Source: Buttiauxella ferragutiae (lineage in GTDB: Bacteria; Pseudomonadota; Gammaproteobacteria; Enterobacterales; Enterobacteriaceae). From it: 64,000 nucleotides of DNA. A program made the translations under genes and the position numbers. The stretch lies in NCBI RefSeq assembly GCF_001654915.1, contig NZ_LXEQ01000058.1. One strand, given 5' to 3'. A model generated the notes under the pieces. The model saw only the letters and a list, made by a program, of their open reading frames with translations, did no database searches and was not told the origin of the DNA. Shown here one piece after another: positions 45,118 to 54,514 of the stretch (its first letter is position 1; every line of letters begins with the position of its first letter).

Positions 45118-46770
45118 ATGTTTTGTGTGCAATGTGAACAAACAATCCGCACCCCGGCAGGCAACGGCTGCTCTTACGCTCAGGGGATGTGTGGCAAAAC
45201 GGCTGAAACTTCTGATCTCCAGGATCTGCTGATTGCTGCATTACAGGGGCTGTCTGCATGGGCGATTGCCGCACGTGAAGCCGGCATTATCGACCATGAC
45301 ATCGACAACTTTGCGCCACGCGCTTTCTTCTCAACCCTCACTAACGTTAACTTCGACTCGCCACGCATTGTCGGTTACGCGCAAGAAGCCATCGCGCTGC
45401 GCGAAAGCCTGAAAGCACGCACTCTGGCGATTAACCCAAACACCACCGTCACTAACCCAATGGCTGAACTGCAACTGGTCAGCAGCGATTTGGGCGACCT
45501 GCAACGCCAGGCGGCAGAATTCGCGCCAAACCGTGATAAAGCAGAAATCGGTGAAGATATTCTTGGTCTGCGCCTGTTATGCCTGTACGGCCTGAAAGGC
45601 GCCGCAGCGTACATGGAACACGCCCACGTACTCGGTCAGTACGACAACGACATCTACGCGCAGTACCATAAAATTATGGCGTGGCTCGGCACCTGGCCTG
45701 CAGATATGGGCGCGCTGCTGGAATGCTCGATGGAAATCGGCCAGATGAACTTCAAAGTGATGAGCATTCTGGATCACGGTGAAACCGAAAAATACGGCCA
45801 TCCGACCCCATCGCAAGTGAATGTCCGTCCGGTTGCAGGCAAATGTATTTTGATCTCCGGCCACGACCTGAAAGATCTCTACAACCTGCTGGAACAGACT
45901 GAAGGCACAGGCGTAAACGTCTACACCCATGGCGAAATGCTGCCAGCACACGGTTATCCGGAACTGCGTAAATTCAAGCATATGGTCGGTAACTACGGCA
46001 GCGGCTGGCAGAATCAACAGAGCGAATTTGCCCGTTTCCCTGGCCCAATAGTGATGACATCCAACTGCATCATTAACCCAGAAGTCGGCTCTTATACCGA
46101 CCGCATCTGGACTCGCAGCATCGTTGGCTGGCCGGGCGTTAGTCACCTTGAAGGCGATGATTTCACCTCAGTGATTACCCAGGCGCAACAAATGGCGGGC
46201 TTCCCGTACAGCGAAATCGAACATCTGATCACTGTCGGCTTTGGTCGTCAGACTCTGCTGGGTGCTGCCGATACACTGATTGATTTGGTCAGCCGCGAAA
46301 AACTGCGCCACATCTTCCTGGTCGGCGGTTGTGACGGCGAGCGCGGCGAACGTAGCTACTTCACCGACTTCGCCACCAGCGTGCCGAAAGATTGCCTGAT
46401 TCTGACCCTTGCCTGCGGTAAATATCGTTTTAACAAACTGGACTTCGGTGACATCGAAGGCTTGCCGCGCCTGGTAGATGCCGGTCAATGTAACGATGCT
46501 TATTCGGCGATTATTCTTGCTGTCACCCTCGCAGAAAAACTCGGCTGTGGCGTCAACGATTTGCCGTTAAGCCTGGTTCTGTCCTGGTTTGAGCAAAAAG
46601 CGATTGTCATCCTTCTTACCCTGCTGTCGCTGGGCGTGACAAACATCGTCACCGGCCCGACCGCTCCAGGCTTCCTGACGCCAAATCTGTTAGCTGTTCT
46701 GAACGAGAAGTTTGGCCTGCGTGCCATTACCACCGTTGAGCAAGATATTGAACAGCTGATGAGCGCATAA
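45118..46770 (+). CDS. hcp: Hydroxylamine reductase / hybrid cluster protein (nitric oxide reductase, S-nitrosylase)
   Basis: The 550-residue cytoplasmic protein carries an N-terminal [4Fe-4S] cluster bound by Cys3, Cys6, Cys18 and Cys25 (the enterobacterial class with a long cysteine spacing). Its hybrid 4Fe-2S-2O cluster is bound by later residues including GGCDGERGERSY and CGKYRFN. Family work assigns it nitric oxide reduction to N2O at very low concentration and protein S-nitrosylation in anaerobic nitrate growth. Length equals that of E. coli Hcp. hcr follows after 9 bases. Confidence 0.98.
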   Translation: MFCVQCEQTIRTPAGNGCSYAQGMCGKTAETSDLQDLLIAALQGLSAWAIAAREAGIIDHDIDNFAPRAFFSTLTNVNFDSPRIVGYAQEAIALRESLKARTLAINPNTTVTNPMAELQLVSSDLGDLQRQAAEFAPNRDKAEIGEDILGLRLLCLYGLKGAAAYMEHAHVLGQYDNDIYAQYHKIMAWLGTWPADMGALLECSMEIGQMNFKVMSILDHGETEKYGHPTPSQVNVRPVAGKCILISGHDLKDLYNLLEQTEGTGVNVYTHGEMLPAHGYPELRKFKHMVGNYGSGWQNQQSEFARFPGPIVMTSNCIINPEVGSYTDRIWTRSIVGWPGVSHLEGDDFTSVITQAQQMAGFPYSEIEHLITVGFGRQTLLGAADTLIDLVSREKLRHIFLVGGCDGERGERSYFTDFATSVPKDCLILTLACGKYRFNKLDFGDIEGLPRLVDAGQCNDAYSAIILAVTLAEKLGCGVNDLPLSLVLSWFEQKAIVILLTLLSLGVTNIVTGPTAPGFLTPNLLAVLNEKFGLRAITTVEQDIEQLMSA

Positions 46771-46779
46771 GGAGCAACC

Positions 46780-47748
46780 ATGACTATGCCAACGCCACTG
46801 TGCCCGCATCGTATGCAGGTACACCATATTCACCAGGAAACGCCGGATGTCTGGACGCTGTCGCTGATTAATCACGACTTTTATCCCTACAAGGCCGGGC
46901 AATATGCGCTGGTGAGTATTCGTAATAGTGACGAAACACTACGCGCTTACACGATTTCTTCGACACCAGGAATCAGCCCGTTCATTACGTTGACTATCCG
47001 TGGCATCGAGAATGGCGTTGGCTCTCAATGGCTGACACAAGAAGTGAAGGTCGGTGATTACCTGTGGCTGTCAGAAGGCCAGGGGGAATTTACCTGCGAA
47101 GAGCTGGCTGCCGAACGTTTCCTGTTATTAGCGGCAGGTTGTGGCGTAACGCCAATTATGGCGATGCGCCGCTGGTTAGCAAAACATCGCCCACAAGCCG
47201 ATGTACAGGTTATTTATAACGTCCGCTCACCGGAAGACGTCATCTTTGCGCAGGAGTGGCGTAATTATCAGGTGACGCTGGTTGCTGAGAATAATGCGAC
47301 GCATGGTTTTATCGCTGGACGCCTGACGCATAACATTCTGGCTAGCGTTCCGGACATTGCCTCGCGTACTGTCATGACCTGCGGCCCTGCGCCTTATATG
47401 GAAATGGTTGAGAAAGAAGTCAAAGCATTGGGTGTAAGTGAATTTTATTCGGAGAAATTCTTCACCCCCGTCGCAGCGCCCGTCGATAACGGTTTGAAGT
47501 TCACCACTTTAAAGCCGCTGCGTGAGTTCTACGCACCAGTCGGCAGCACCTTGCTGGCCGCGCTGGAAAGCAACAGTGTTCCGGTCAATGCCGCGTGCCG
47601 TGCAGGAGTTTGTGGAAGTTGCAAAACCCGAGTCGAATCCGGTGATTACACGGTCAGCAGCACGATGACTCTGACCGACACTGACATTGCTAATGGTTAT
47701 GTGCTGGCCTGCTGTTGCCATCCGCAAGGTGATTTAGTTCTCGCTTGA
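46780..47748 (+). CDS. hcr: NADH oxidoreductase Hcr
   Basis: The 322-residue flavoprotein reduces Hcp with NADH. It has an FAD-binding ferredoxin-reductase domain (RAYTISSTPG near residue 48), an NADH-binding domain (LLLAAGCGVTPIMAMRR), and a C-terminal plant-type [2Fe-2S] ferredoxin domain (CRAGVCGSC with the fourth cysteine in LACCCHP). Length equals that of E. coli Hcr. AAGGAG precedes the start, 9 bases after hcp, so both are one NsrR-controlled operon. Confidence 0.97.
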   Translation: MTMPTPLCPHRMQVHHIHQETPDVWTLSLINHDFYPYKAGQYALVSIRNSDETLRAYTISSTPGISPFITLTIRGIENGVGSQWLTQEVKVGDYLWLSEGQGEFTCEELAAERFLLLAAGCGVTPIMAMRRWLAKHRPQADVQVIYNVRSPEDVIFAQEWRNYQVTLVAENNATHGFIAGRLTHNILASVPDIASRTVMTCGPAPYMEMVEKEVKALGVSEFYSEKFFTPVAAPVDNGLKFTTLKPLREFYAPVGSTLLAALESNSVPVNAACRAGVCGSCKTRVESGDYTVSSTMTLTDTDIANGYVLACCCHPQGDLVLA

Positions 47749-47755
47749 TCCCACT

Positions 47756-47788
47756 AGTGCCACTCTGATTTTGAGTGGCACTTTCTGC
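47756..47788 (+). terminator. Intrinsic terminator of hcp-hcr
   Basis: A perfect 10-base-pair stem (AGTGCCACTC / GAGTGGCACT, 7-base loop) is followed by TTTCTG, directly after the hcr stop. Confidence 0.7.
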
Positions 47789-47852
47789 TCCGTATCTTCT
47801 GTTTCCTTGACTAAGCTTGTTTACGTTAACTGAATCGTGACAAGGAGCAGTA

Positions 47853-49574
47853 ATGAAACAGACAGTAGCCGCTTATCTGGCAAAAACTCTCGAAAGCGCA
47901 GGTGTTAAACGTATCTGGGGTGTCACTGGCGATTCCCTCAATGGCCTGAGTGACAGCCTGAACCGCATGGGCACTATCCAGTGGATGCCCACCCGCCATG
48001 AAGAAGTCGCGGCGTTTGCCGCAGGCGCGGAAGCGCATCTTTCCGGCGAACTGGCGGTTTGTGCTGGTTCGTGCGGGCCTGGTAACTTGCATTTAATCAA
48101 TGGCCTGTTTGACTGCCACCGCAACCGCGTTCCAGTGCTGGCGATTGCCGCACATATTCCGTCGAGTGAAATTGGCAGCGGTTATTTCCAGGAAACCCAT
48201 CCCGAAGAGTTGTTCCGCGAATGCAGCCACTATTGCGAGCTGGTGTCATCCCCGGAACAAATTCCCCAGGTACTGGCGATTGCGATGCGCAAAGCGGTGC
48301 TTAATCGTGGCGTGTCAGTCATAGTTTTACCGGGCGACGTGGCGTTAAAACCCGCGCCAGAAACCGCCAGCACGCACTGGTATTCCGCGCCACAACCGGT
48401 CGTCATTCCGGCACACGAAGAGCTTAAAAAGCTTGCTCAATTACTGCGCTATAACGACAACATCGCTCTGATGTGCGGTAGCGGTTGTGCCGGTGCGCAT
48501 GAAGAATTAGTGCAGTTTGCCGCCACCCTTAAAGCGCCGATTGTTCACGCGTTACGCGGCAAGGAGCATGTTGAGTATGACAACCCTTATGATGTCGGTA
48601 TGACCGGCTTAATCGGCTTCTCGTCCGGGTTCCATACCATGATGAATGCCGACACGCTGATCTTGCTTGGCACCCAATTCCCGTATCGCGCGTTCTACCC
48701 GACGGACGCGAAAATTATTCAAATAGACATCAACCCTGGCAGTATCGGCGCTCACAGTAAAGTGGACATGGCGTTAATTGGCGATGTTAAAGCGACGCTT
48801 GCGGCACTGCTTCCACTTCTGGAAGAAAAAACCGACCGCAGCTTCCTCGATAAAGCGCTGGATAACTATCGCGAAGCCCGTGAAAGCCTCGATGAACTGG
48901 CACAAGCTGGCGATGGCAACGTTATCCATCCGCAATATGTCGCCCAGCAAATCAGCCACTTTGCCGACGAAGACGCCATTTTTACTTGTGATGTTGGCAC
49001 GCCAACGGTCTGGGCTGCGCGCTATCTGAAAATGAACGGCCAACGCCGCCTGTTAGGTTCTTTCACTCACGGTTCAATGGCCAACGCCATGCCGCAAGCG
49101 CTTGGCGCAAAAGCCACTGCACCAAACCGACAGGTTGTCGCGATGTGTGGCGACGGCGGTTTCAGCATGTTGATGGGCGATTTTCTCTCGGTCGTGCAAA
49201 TGAAGTTGCCGATCAAAATTGTGGTGTTTAACAACAGTGTGCTGGGTTTTGTGGCGATGGAAATGAAAGCAGGCGGCTATCTGACTGACGGAACCGAGCT
49301 GCATGCCACTAATTTTGCCAATATCGCCAACGCCTGCGGAATCACGGGTATTCGGGTTGAAAAAGCCGAGGAGCTGGATAACGCGTTGCAGCGTGCTTTT
49401 AGTATTGACGGCCCCGTTCTGGTGGACGTGGTAGTGGCGAAAGAGGAACTGGCGATCCCGCCGCAAATCAAGCTCGAACAAGCCAAAGGGTTTAGCCTGT
49501 ATATGCTGCGCGCGATTATCAGCGGACGCGGTGATGAAGTTATCGAACTGGCGAAAACCAACTGGTTCCGGTAA
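47853..49574 (+). CDS. poxB: Pyruvate dehydrogenase (ubiquinone), pyruvate oxidase
   Basis: The 573-residue thiamine diphosphate and FAD enzyme turns pyruvate into acetate and CO2, giving electrons to ubiquinone at the inner membrane. The thiamine motif runs from GDGGFSM to FNNSVLG (about residues 434-465). The conserved catalytic glutamate is in TRHEEVAAFAAGAEA, and the C-terminal segment matches the lipid-binding peptide of E. coli PoxB (572 residues). In E. coli it is RpoS-dependent in stationary phase. ltaE follows after 38 bases. Confidence 0.98.
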   Translation: MKQTVAAYLAKTLESAGVKRIWGVTGDSLNGLSDSLNRMGTIQWMPTRHEEVAAFAAGAEAHLSGELAVCAGSCGPGNLHLINGLFDCHRNRVPVLAIAAHIPSSEIGSGYFQETHPEELFRECSHYCELVSSPEQIPQVLAIAMRKAVLNRGVSVIVLPGDVALKPAPETASTHWYSAPQPVVIPAHEELKKLAQLLRYNDNIALMCGSGCAGAHEELVQFAATLKAPIVHALRGKEHVEYDNPYDVGMTGLIGFSSGFHTMMNADTLILLGTQFPYRAFYPTDAKIIQIDINPGSIGAHSKVDMALIGDVKATLAALLPLLEEKTDRSFLDKALDNYREARESLDELAQAGDGNVIHPQYVAQQISHFADEDAIFTCDVGTPTVWAARYLKMNGQRRLLGSFTHGSMANAMPQALGAKATAPNRQVVAMCGDGGFSMLMGDFLSVVQMKLPIKIVVFNNSVLGFVAMEMKAGGYLTDGTELHATNFANIANACGITGIRVEKAEELDNALQRAFSIDGPVLVDVVVAKEELAIPPQIKLEQAKGFSLYMLRAIISGRGDEVIELAKTNWFR

Positions 49575-49612
49575 AACATTCCTTTAATTGAGGATAATAA
49601 TAAGGATCGACC

Positions 49613-50614
49613 GTGATTGACTTGCGCAGCGACACCGTAACCCGCCCGAGCGAAGAAATGCTCAAACGTATGATGGCAGCCCCAACGGGCGATGACGTTT
49701 ACGGTGATGACCCTACGGTCAACGAACTACAAGATTACGCCGCCAAACTTAGCGGCAAAGAAGCGGCGCTATTTCTGCCAACCGGCACCCAGGCAAACCT
49801 GGTGGCGCTGTTGAGCCATTGCGAACGTGGCGAAGAGTATATTGTTGGGCAACTGGCGCACAATTACCTCTACGAAGCCGGTGGCGCTGCGGTGTTAGGC
49901 AGTATTCAGCCGCAGCCTATTGATGCTAATCCAGATGGTTCACTGCCGCTTGATAAAGTCGCCGCGAAGATTAAACCAGACGATATCCACTTTGCGCGCA
50001 CCAAACTGCTCAGCCTCGAAAATACCCATAACGGCAAAGTTCTGCCGCGTGAGTATCTGAAGCAGGCCTGGGAATTTAGCCGCAACCATAATCTGGCTTT
50101 GCACGTTGACGGCGCGCGTATCTTTAACGCCGTGGTGGAATATGGCTGCACGCTGGAAGAAGTGGTGCGCTACTGCGACACCTTCACGATTTGCCTCTCA
50201 AAAGGCCTCGCCACGCCGGTTGGTTCTTTGTTAGTCGGCAGCCACGAATACATCAAACGTGCGACGCGCTGGCGCAAAATGGTCGGCGGCGGTATGCGTC
50301 AGGCCGGTATTCTGGCAGCCGCAGGTTTGTACGCTCTTGAGAATAACGTGCAGCGCCTGAAAGAAGACCACGACAACGCGCACTGGCTGGCGGGTGAATT
50401 ACGTGAAATTGGCGTCGATGTGACCCGTCAGGACACCAATATGGTGTTTGCGCGTGTTCCGGTTGAGCAGGCTGAAAGCCTTGGCAAGTTCATGAAAGAA
50501 CGCGGTGTTCTGATGAGCGCAGGGCCAATCACTCGTCTGGTCGTGCACCTTGATGTGAATCGCCAACAACTGGCTGAAGTGGTTGCCCACTGGCAGGCAT
50601 TTTTACAGCGCTAA
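49613..50614 (+). CDS. ltaE: Low-specificity L-threonine aldolase
   Basis: The 333-residue PLP enzyme cleaves threonine and allo-threonine to glycine and acetaldehyde. It begins MIDLRSDTVTRPS, binds PLP through Lys197 (CLSKGLATPVG) and keeps the FLPTGTQANL and HVDGARIFNA segments. The start is GTG preceded by AAGGATCGACC. Length equals that of E. coli LtaE. It lies between poxB and ybjT on one strand and probably shares transcripts with both. Confidence 0.96.
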   Translation: MIDLRSDTVTRPSEEMLKRMMAAPTGDDVYGDDPTVNELQDYAAKLSGKEAALFLPTGTQANLVALLSHCERGEEYIVGQLAHNYLYEAGGAAVLGSIQPQPIDANPDGSLPLDKVAAKIKPDDIHFARTKLLSLENTHNGKVLPREYLKQAWEFSRNHNLALHVDGARIFNAVVEYGCTLEEVVRYCDTFTICLSKGLATPVGSLLVGSHEYIKRATRWRKMVGGGMRQAGILAAAGLYALENNVQRLKEDHDNAHWLAGELREIGVDVTRQDTNMVFARVPVEQAESLGKFMKERGVLMSAGPITRLVVHLDVNRQQLAEVVAHWQAFLQR

Positions 50615-50631
50615 GTGAGGGTTCAGGGACG

Positions 50632-52080
50632 ATGACACAGCCACAAAATATTCTGGTGCTCGGCGCAAGCGGCTATATAGGGCAGCATTTGGTGCCGCAA
50701 CTTGCCCTGGCAGGGCATCATGTTACCGCCGCCGCAAGGCGGGTTGAGTGGCTGGAAAAACAACCCTGGGATTCGGTCGTCTGCCGCCATGTCGATTTGC
50801 AATGGCCGGAGACCCTCCCCGCGCTGCTGGAAGATGTCGATACGCTCTATTATCTGGTGCATAGCATGGGTGACGGAGCGGATTTCGTGGCCCATGAACG
50901 CCAGACAGCGCTCAACTTGCGCGATGCACTGCGCGCGCATCCGGTAAAACAGCTGATATTTCTCAGCTCGCTGCAAGCTCCGGAAGGTGATGGTGATTCT
51001 GAGCACCTGCGTGCTCGCCAGCTTACCGCCGATATTTTACGTGATGCTGGCGTACCGGTAACTGAAGTCCGTGCGGGGATCATTGTCGGCGCGGGTTCCG
51101 CCGCTTTTGAAGTGATGCGCGATATGGTTTACAACCTACCGGTGCTCACTCCGCCACGCTGGGTTCGCTCACGTACTACGCCTATCGCTCTTGAGAATTT
51201 ACTGCATTATTTAGTCGAACTACTGAAGCATCCTTCACAGGAAAACCGTGTCTTTGAAGCCGCTGGCCCTGAAGTATTGAGCTACCAACAACAATTCGAG
51301 CGCTTTATGGCGATTAGCGGCAAACGCCGCCCGTTGATCCCGATTCCACTGCCGACCAGTTGGATCTCAGTGTGGTTCCTGAACATGATCACCTCCGTGC
51401 CGCCGACCATTGCCAAGGCGCTGATCCAGGGGTTAAAACACGATCTTCTGGCGGACGATCGCGAATTACGCGCGTTGATCCCGCAACAACTCCTGAATTT
51501 TGATGATGCAGTGCGCATCACGCTTGAAGACGAAAATAAACTCGCGAATTCACAAGACTGGGGATACGACGCACAGGCCTTTGCCCGCTGGCGTCCCGAG
51601 TATGGCTACTTCCCGAAGCAAGCAGGTTGTACGCTAAATACCACGGCTGAACTGGCAGATTTATGGCAAGTAGTGAATCAGATTGGCGGCAAAGAGGGTT
51701 ATTTCTTCGGCAATATTCTGTGGAAAACCCGCGGCTACATGGATTTGTTAGTCGGGCATAAACTGGCAAAAGGCCGTCCGCCACGCGACATGCTCGAAGT
51801 CGGTGATCAAGTTGATAGCTGGAAAGTGATTATTGTTGAGCCGCAAAAAGAGCTGACGCTGTTATTTGGGATGAAAGCGCCAGGGCTTGGGAGGCTTTCA
51901 TTCACCTTACGCGACCACGGCAAGCATCGTTCGCTTGATGTGCGCGCATGGTGGCATCCGCACGGAACAGCCGGTTTGTTCTACTGGTTGGTGATGATCC
52001 CCGCGCATCTGTTTATTTTCCGTGGTATGGCCAGACGGATTTGTCAACTTTCCGAACAATTGTCACATAAAGTCCGTTAA
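50632..52080 (+). CDS. ybjT: Putative NAD(P)-binding Rossmann-fold oxidoreductase YbjT
   Basis: The 482-residue protein has an N-terminal atypical short-chain dehydrogenase domain (NAD(P)-binding GASGYIGQHL at about residues 10-19, then AARRVEWL). A C-terminal DUF2867 domain, about residues 330-480, includes GYMDLLVGHKLAKGRP and HPHGTAGLFYW. A hydrophobic segment near the end suggests membrane association. The substrate is unknown. AGGGACG precedes the ATG, 17 bases after ltaE. Confidence 0.9.
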   Translation: MTQPQNILVLGASGYIGQHLVPQLALAGHHVTAAARRVEWLEKQPWDSVVCRHVDLQWPETLPALLEDVDTLYYLVHSMGDGADFVAHERQTALNLRDALRAHPVKQLIFLSSLQAPEGDGDSEHLRARQLTADILRDAGVPVTEVRAGIIVGAGSAAFEVMRDMVYNLPVLTPPRWVRSRTTPIALENLLHYLVELLKHPSQENRVFEAAGPEVLSYQQQFERFMAISGKRRPLIPIPLPTSWISVWFLNMITSVPPTIAKALIQGLKHDLLADDRELRALIPQQLLNFDDAVRITLEDENKLANSQDWGYDAQAFARWRPEYGYFPKQAGCTLNTTAELADLWQVVNQIGGKEGYFFGNILWKTRGYMDLLVGHKLAKGRPPRDMLEVGDQVDSWKVIIVEPQKELTLLFGMKAPGLGRLSFTLRDHGKHRSLDVRAWWHPHGTAGLFYWLVMIPAHLFIFRGMARRICQLSEQLSHKVR

Positions 52081-52171
52081 GTTCTCCTAATCTTTGGTAT
52101 TCCCATTGCAAGCGCTGCCATTTCACGGAAAAATGCGCAGCGTAAATCTCAATTATCATGAGTTGGTTGAC

Positions 52172-53182
52172 ATGAAGGTACTGGTAACGGGCGCCACCAG
52201 CGGCTTAGGCCGAAACGCGGTCGAGTTTCTTTGCGCTAAAGGCATCAGCGTTCGGGCTACCGGGCGCAATGAAGCCATGGGTAAACTGCTGGAAAAAATG
52301 GGTGCAGAGTTTATTCACGCTGACCTTACCGAATTGGTTTCCTCGCAGGCCAAGGTAATGCTGGCTGATGTCGATACGCTTTGGCATTGCTCGAGCTTCA
52401 CCTCACCGTGGGGGACTCAGCAAGCGTTCGATCTGGCTAACGTCCGTGCCACTCGTCGCTTAGGTGAATGGGCCGTTGCCTGGGGTGTACGTAACTTCGT
52501 GCATATTTCCTCGCCGTCGCTCTACTTTGATTACCACCACCATCGCAATATCAGCGAAGAATTTCGCCCTGTCCGCTTTGCTAACGAATTTGCCCGCAGT
52601 AAAGCCGCCAGTGAAGAAGTGATTCAGCTGTTAGCGCAATCAAACCCGCACACACGCTTCACCATTTTGCGCCCACAAAGTTTGTTTGGCCCGCATGACA
52701 AAGTCTTTTTCCCACGCCTGGTGCATATGATGCGCCACTACGGCAGCGTTTTGTTGCCACGCGGCGGCGATGCGATGGTGGATATGACTTATCTTGAGAA
52801 TGCGGTGCATGCGATGTGGCTCGCCTCTCAGCGTTGCGAATCGTTACCCTCGGGGCGCGCGTATAACATCACCAATATGGAAGCTCGCCCGTTGCGCGTT
52901 ATCGTGCAAAAGCTGATTGATGACTTAGAGATTAAGTGCCGCATTCGCTCTGTTCCGTATCCAATGCTGGATATTATCGCTCGCAGCATGGAGCGTTTTG
53001 GCGACAAATCCGCCAAGGAACCTGCACTAACGCATTATGGTGTATCGAAACTTAATTTTGATTTAACGCTGGATACCACACGTGCAGAAACAGAATTGGG
53101 TTATCAGCCGATTGTGACGTTAGATGAAGGCATTCGGCGTACCGCGCTGTGGTTACGCGATCACGGTACGTTGCACCGCTAA
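52172..53182 (+). CDS. ybjS: Putative NAD(P)-dependent epimerase/dehydrogenase YbjS
   Basis: The 336-residue extended short-chain dehydrogenase starts MKVLVTGATSGLGRNAVEF with the nucleotide-binding TGATSGLG. The catalytic SSPSLYFDY region supplies Ser and Tyr. Family relatives are sugar epimerases and 3-beta-hydroxysteroid dehydrogenases, and the substrate is not known. The open frame extends 26 codons upstream, but the start at 52172 gives the E. coli length (337). It ends the ltaE-ybjT-ybjS run and is convergent with amiD. Confidence 0.9.
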   Translation: MKVLVTGATSGLGRNAVEFLCAKGISVRATGRNEAMGKLLEKMGAEFIHADLTELVSSQAKVMLADVDTLWHCSSFTSPWGTQQAFDLANVRATRRLGEWAVAWGVRNFVHISSPSLYFDYHHHRNISEEFRPVRFANEFARSKAASEEVIQLLAQSNPHTRFTILRPQSLFGPHDKVFFPRLVHMMRHYGSVLLPRGGDAMVDMTYLENAVHAMWLASQRCESLPSGRAYNITNMEARPLRVIVQKLIDDLEIKCRIRSVPYPMLDIIARSMERFGDKSAKEPALTHYGVSKLNFDLTLDTTRAETELGYQPIVTLDEGIRRTALWLRDHGTLHR

Positions 53183-53193
53183 CCAGACCCGCC

Positions 53194-53234
53194 ATCCTTC
53201 AAGCCGCAGTAGTATTGATTGCAGCTTGAAGGAT
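53194..53234. terminator. Palindrome between convergent ybjS and amiD
   Basis: ATCCTTCAAGC (53194-53204) and GCTTGAAGGAT (53224-53234) form a perfect 11-base-pair stem around 19 bases that contain further partial pairing (CCGCAGT with ATTGCAG). It lies between two convergent stops. The CTTCAAG...CTTGAAG type resembles dispersed palindromic repeats I recall from enteric genomes. It could end transcription or be a mobile palindromic unit. Confidence 0.5.
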
Positions 53235-53241
53235 AACGAGT

Positions 53242-54087
53242 TTACCCCTGCCCGTATTTCTCAAGTAACGCTTCTGCAATTGCCTCCGTTTGCGCATCCG
53301 GCTGGCCAGAATATTCTTTTGGACGGAAGTGCATCTGGAAAGCCTGAATCACTCTCTTTTGCTGCTCCGACGTCATTTCAGGCGTCACCTGATAACCATA
53401 ACGCGATAGCAAATCAAGCAAACCTCGTTTATCCACCGGTTGGTACGGACCACGGCCATTCAGATAAAAGGCAACTCTGTTAGCATCCGGCCAGGCACCC
53501 ACGCCCTGCTGTGCCAGTTGCTGCCACGGGAATAACGGGCCAGGATCAACTTTACGCTGCGGGGCAATATCCGCATGTGCGACCACGTTTTGCGGCTGGA
53601 TTTGATAGCGAGCGATAATCACTTTCGCCAGTTTCTCCAGCACCGAGATCTGCGGCGCATTGAACGGATAGAACTGCTTTGCGCGGCCCTGGCGCGTGAA
53701 ACCTTTATTCTCCAGTTCAATACCAATCGAGGTGTCATTAATGCGGGTGGCACCACGCCAGAAACTTACCCCGGCATGCCACGCCAGTTCACTTTCAGGC
53801 ACCAGTTGCCAGATAACCGGTTTGCCGCCGGACGTCGGTGGCGTATCGGGTATCAAGTAGTGAGAACTGACATTTTGGTCAGTCAACGTGGATAACGAAC
53901 CGGCAAAATCATCGGCGGTGTAGTGAATAACCAACACTTTCACACGTGGATAAGCTGCCCGCGCAGTGTGGCTGGTGTCGACTTTAAAATCGCCTTTATC
54001 AACAACGGTTTTATCGGCAACTTGAGGTTTGCTGGCACACCCCGCCAGCAAAATCGCGATTAAAAATGTGGCTAGACGGCCTTTCAT
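53242..54087 (-). CDS. amiD: N-acetylmuramoyl-L-alanine amidase AmiD (lipoprotein)
   Basis: The 281-residue outer-membrane lipoprotein has lipobox LAGC (Cys17). The amidase-2 zinc domain has ligands visible as His55 (VLVIHYTADD), His171 and Asp181 (VAHADIAPQRKVDPG) and the catalytic Glu in TSIGIELEN. The C-terminal peptidoglycan-binding-like helical domain follows. It cleaves the MurNAc-L-Ala bond in periplasmic muropeptides, including anhydro forms. Slightly longer than E. coli AmiD (276). The start overlaps the ybjQ stop (ATGA). Confidence 0.95.
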   Translation of the reverse strand: MKGRLATFLIAILLAGCASKPQVADKTVVDKGDFKVDTSHTARAAYPRVKVLVIHYTADDFAGSLSTLTDQNVSSHYLIPDTPPTSGGKPVIWQLVPESELAWHAGVSFWRGATRINDTSIGIELENKGFTRQGRAKQFYPFNAPQISVLEKLAKVIIARYQIQPQNVVAHADIAPQRKVDPGPLFPWQQLAQQGVGAWPDANRVAFYLNGRGPYQPVDKRGLLDLLSRYGYQVTPEMTSEQQKRVIQAFQMHFRPKEYSGQPDAQTEAIAEALLEKYGQG

Positions 54088-54407
54088 CGTTGCGTTTTCA
54101 CCGCAGTACCGGTGACGCTCACCATCAGCATGCTCCCTTCTTTGCCCACGGTTTCGTAGTCAATATCGATACCGACTACGGCATTAGCGCCCAAACTTTC
54201 TGCTTGTTCCTGCAATTCTCTAAACGCGATTTCACGCGCTTTACGCAACTCTTTTTCGTATGCACCGGAACGGCCACCGACGATATCGCGGACTCCAGCG
54301 AAAAAGTCGCGAAAAATATTGGCGCCCAGAATCGCCTCCCCTGTCACCACGCCACAATACTCTGTGATGCTCTGCCCTTCGAGCGTAGGGGTCGTTGTAA
54401 ACTGCAT
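54084..54407 (-). CDS. ybjQ: YbjQ/UPF0145 family protein
   Basis: The 107-residue small cytoplasmic protein has the conserved GVVTGEAILGANIFRDFFA and ALGANAVVGIDIDYETVG-like segments and no known catalytic residues. The family forms pentamers in solved structures; the function is unknown. The start at 54405-54407 follows GGAG and gives exactly the E. coli length; the upstream extension of the frame lacks a ribosome site. It overlaps amiD by 4 bases, so they are translationally coupled. Confidence 0.9.
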   Translation of the reverse strand: MQFTTTPTLEGQSITEYCGVVTGEAILGANIFRDFFAGVRDIVGGRSGAYEKELRKAREIAFRELQEQAESLGANAVVGIDIDYETVGKEGSMLMVSVTGTAVKTQR

Positions 54408-54514
54408 AAGCTTCTCCTCTCTTTGGATCAATATCTTAGCGTAGAACCTGCCACGCATTTTGACAGCGATACGCTATGCTAAGTTAGTCCTCCTGAGAAA
54501 ATAAGGAAATAAAA

